Below, one piece after another: positions 63,843-64,000 of a DNA stretch of 64,000 nucleotides. Source of the DNA: Patagioenas fasciata (lineage: Eukaryota; Chordata; Aves; Columbiformes; Columbidae); contig NC_092521.1 of assembly GCF_037038585.1 (NCBI RefSeq), positions 107,276,105 to 107,340,104 of the forward strand. Reading direction: 5' to 3'. The stretch's first letter is position 1. Each line of letters starts with the position of its first letter. The notes beneath the pieces were generated by a model, which worked only from the letters and a program-made list of their open reading frames with translations, was not told the origin of the DNA and searched no databases. The translations under genes were made by a program, and so were the position numbers.

Positions 63843-64000
63843 TTACAAAGTTGTACGCAGCAGGCCGGGGGTGGAGGCGCCGACAGGCTTGCAGCAGACC
63901 TGTTCCTCCGGAAAGGCCCCTCGCTCGCTGCCTGGCGGCTGCCGGTCCGCGGGGGGTCCTAGAGCAGCCACGTAGCCGAAATCGTTTTGAAGGCGGGGTG
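63708..64000 (+). other. IGFBP3: Start of IGFBP3 intron 1 (runs off the window)
   Basis: The intron begins with GTAAGG at 63708. It contains a 31-base T run at 63809-63839, about 100 bases from the donor, then GC-rich sequence to the right edge. Reading frames that continue through the donor into the intron are read-through artefacts. Confidence 0.92.
63809..63839. repeat. 31-base poly-T run in intron 1
   Basis: A pure T run just inside intron 1 of IGFBP3, preceded by TTC-rich pyrimidine sequence. No AG acceptor follows it closely in a convincing context. Confidence 0.95.

Noticed and set aside
1-64000. CRISPR arrays, operons, prophage-like or bacterial features
   Set aside because: The sequence is clearly vertebrate, and the repeats are microsatellites or CR1 LINEs without spacer-like structure.
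1-64000. Endogenous retrovirus (LTR pairs, gag/pol/env)
   Set aside because: The only reverse transcriptase signals carry FADD with CR1-type surroundings and lack LTRs, protease or integrase; all belong to LINEs.

Overview
The window looks like a bird nuclear genome. The only abundant interspersed repeats are CR1 LINEs, several of them ending in the (ATTCTGTG)-type terminal repeat typical of avian CR1. There are no Alu/B1/L1-like elements, interspersed repeat density is low, and the only host gene reads as an IGF-binding protein of the IGFBP3 type. The subfamily mix (3' ends reading 'gttagggatt.gaagggacct') suits a neoavian bird, but the species cannot be fixed from this sequence.

Layout. 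Bases 1-764 are a huge TTCC (GGAA on the other strand) microsatellite that runs off the left edge. Bases 765-62,000 are an AT-rich gene desert in which I can support no protein-coding host gene. It holds seven CR1 copies: 10.9-12.2 kb (+), 20.2-21.8 kb (-), 40.18-40.30 kb (-), 40.30-42.77 kb (-), 47.9-48.4 kb (-), 52.3-52.6 kb (-) and 55.1-57.7 kb (+). It also holds a 650-bp GGGGA/GGAGA pentamer array (8.11-8.76 kb), smaller GATA, TA and CA tracts, long mononucleotide runs and a few remnants of old interspersed repeats. An isolated CpG island lies at 44.17-44.48 kb, about 18 kb upstream of the IGFBP3 promoter. It carries a strong splice-donor consensus on the minus strand and a CTCF-like motif.

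Bases from about 62,030 to the right edge are the IGFBP3 promoter and first exon: a GC-rich block with GC boxes and a TATA box at 62,618, a T-rich leader with two short upstream ORFs, the signal peptide plus the whole 12-cysteine IGF-binding N-terminal domain (63,323-63,707), a consensus donor, and the start of intron 1. In mammals the region 5' of IGFBP3 is a long desert towards TNS3; this window fits the same arrangement.

How the parts may work together: the only clear protein product is the start of a secreted IGF carrier. Everything upstream is candidate regulatory DNA or decayed retrotransposons. All CR1 copies are 5'-truncated, and the three best-preserved copies examined (10.9, 20.2 and 55.1 kb) carry disabling lesions. 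I found no operon-like or defence-like novel system. The items most worth checking are the orphan CpG island and the unusually distant TATA box of IGFBP3.
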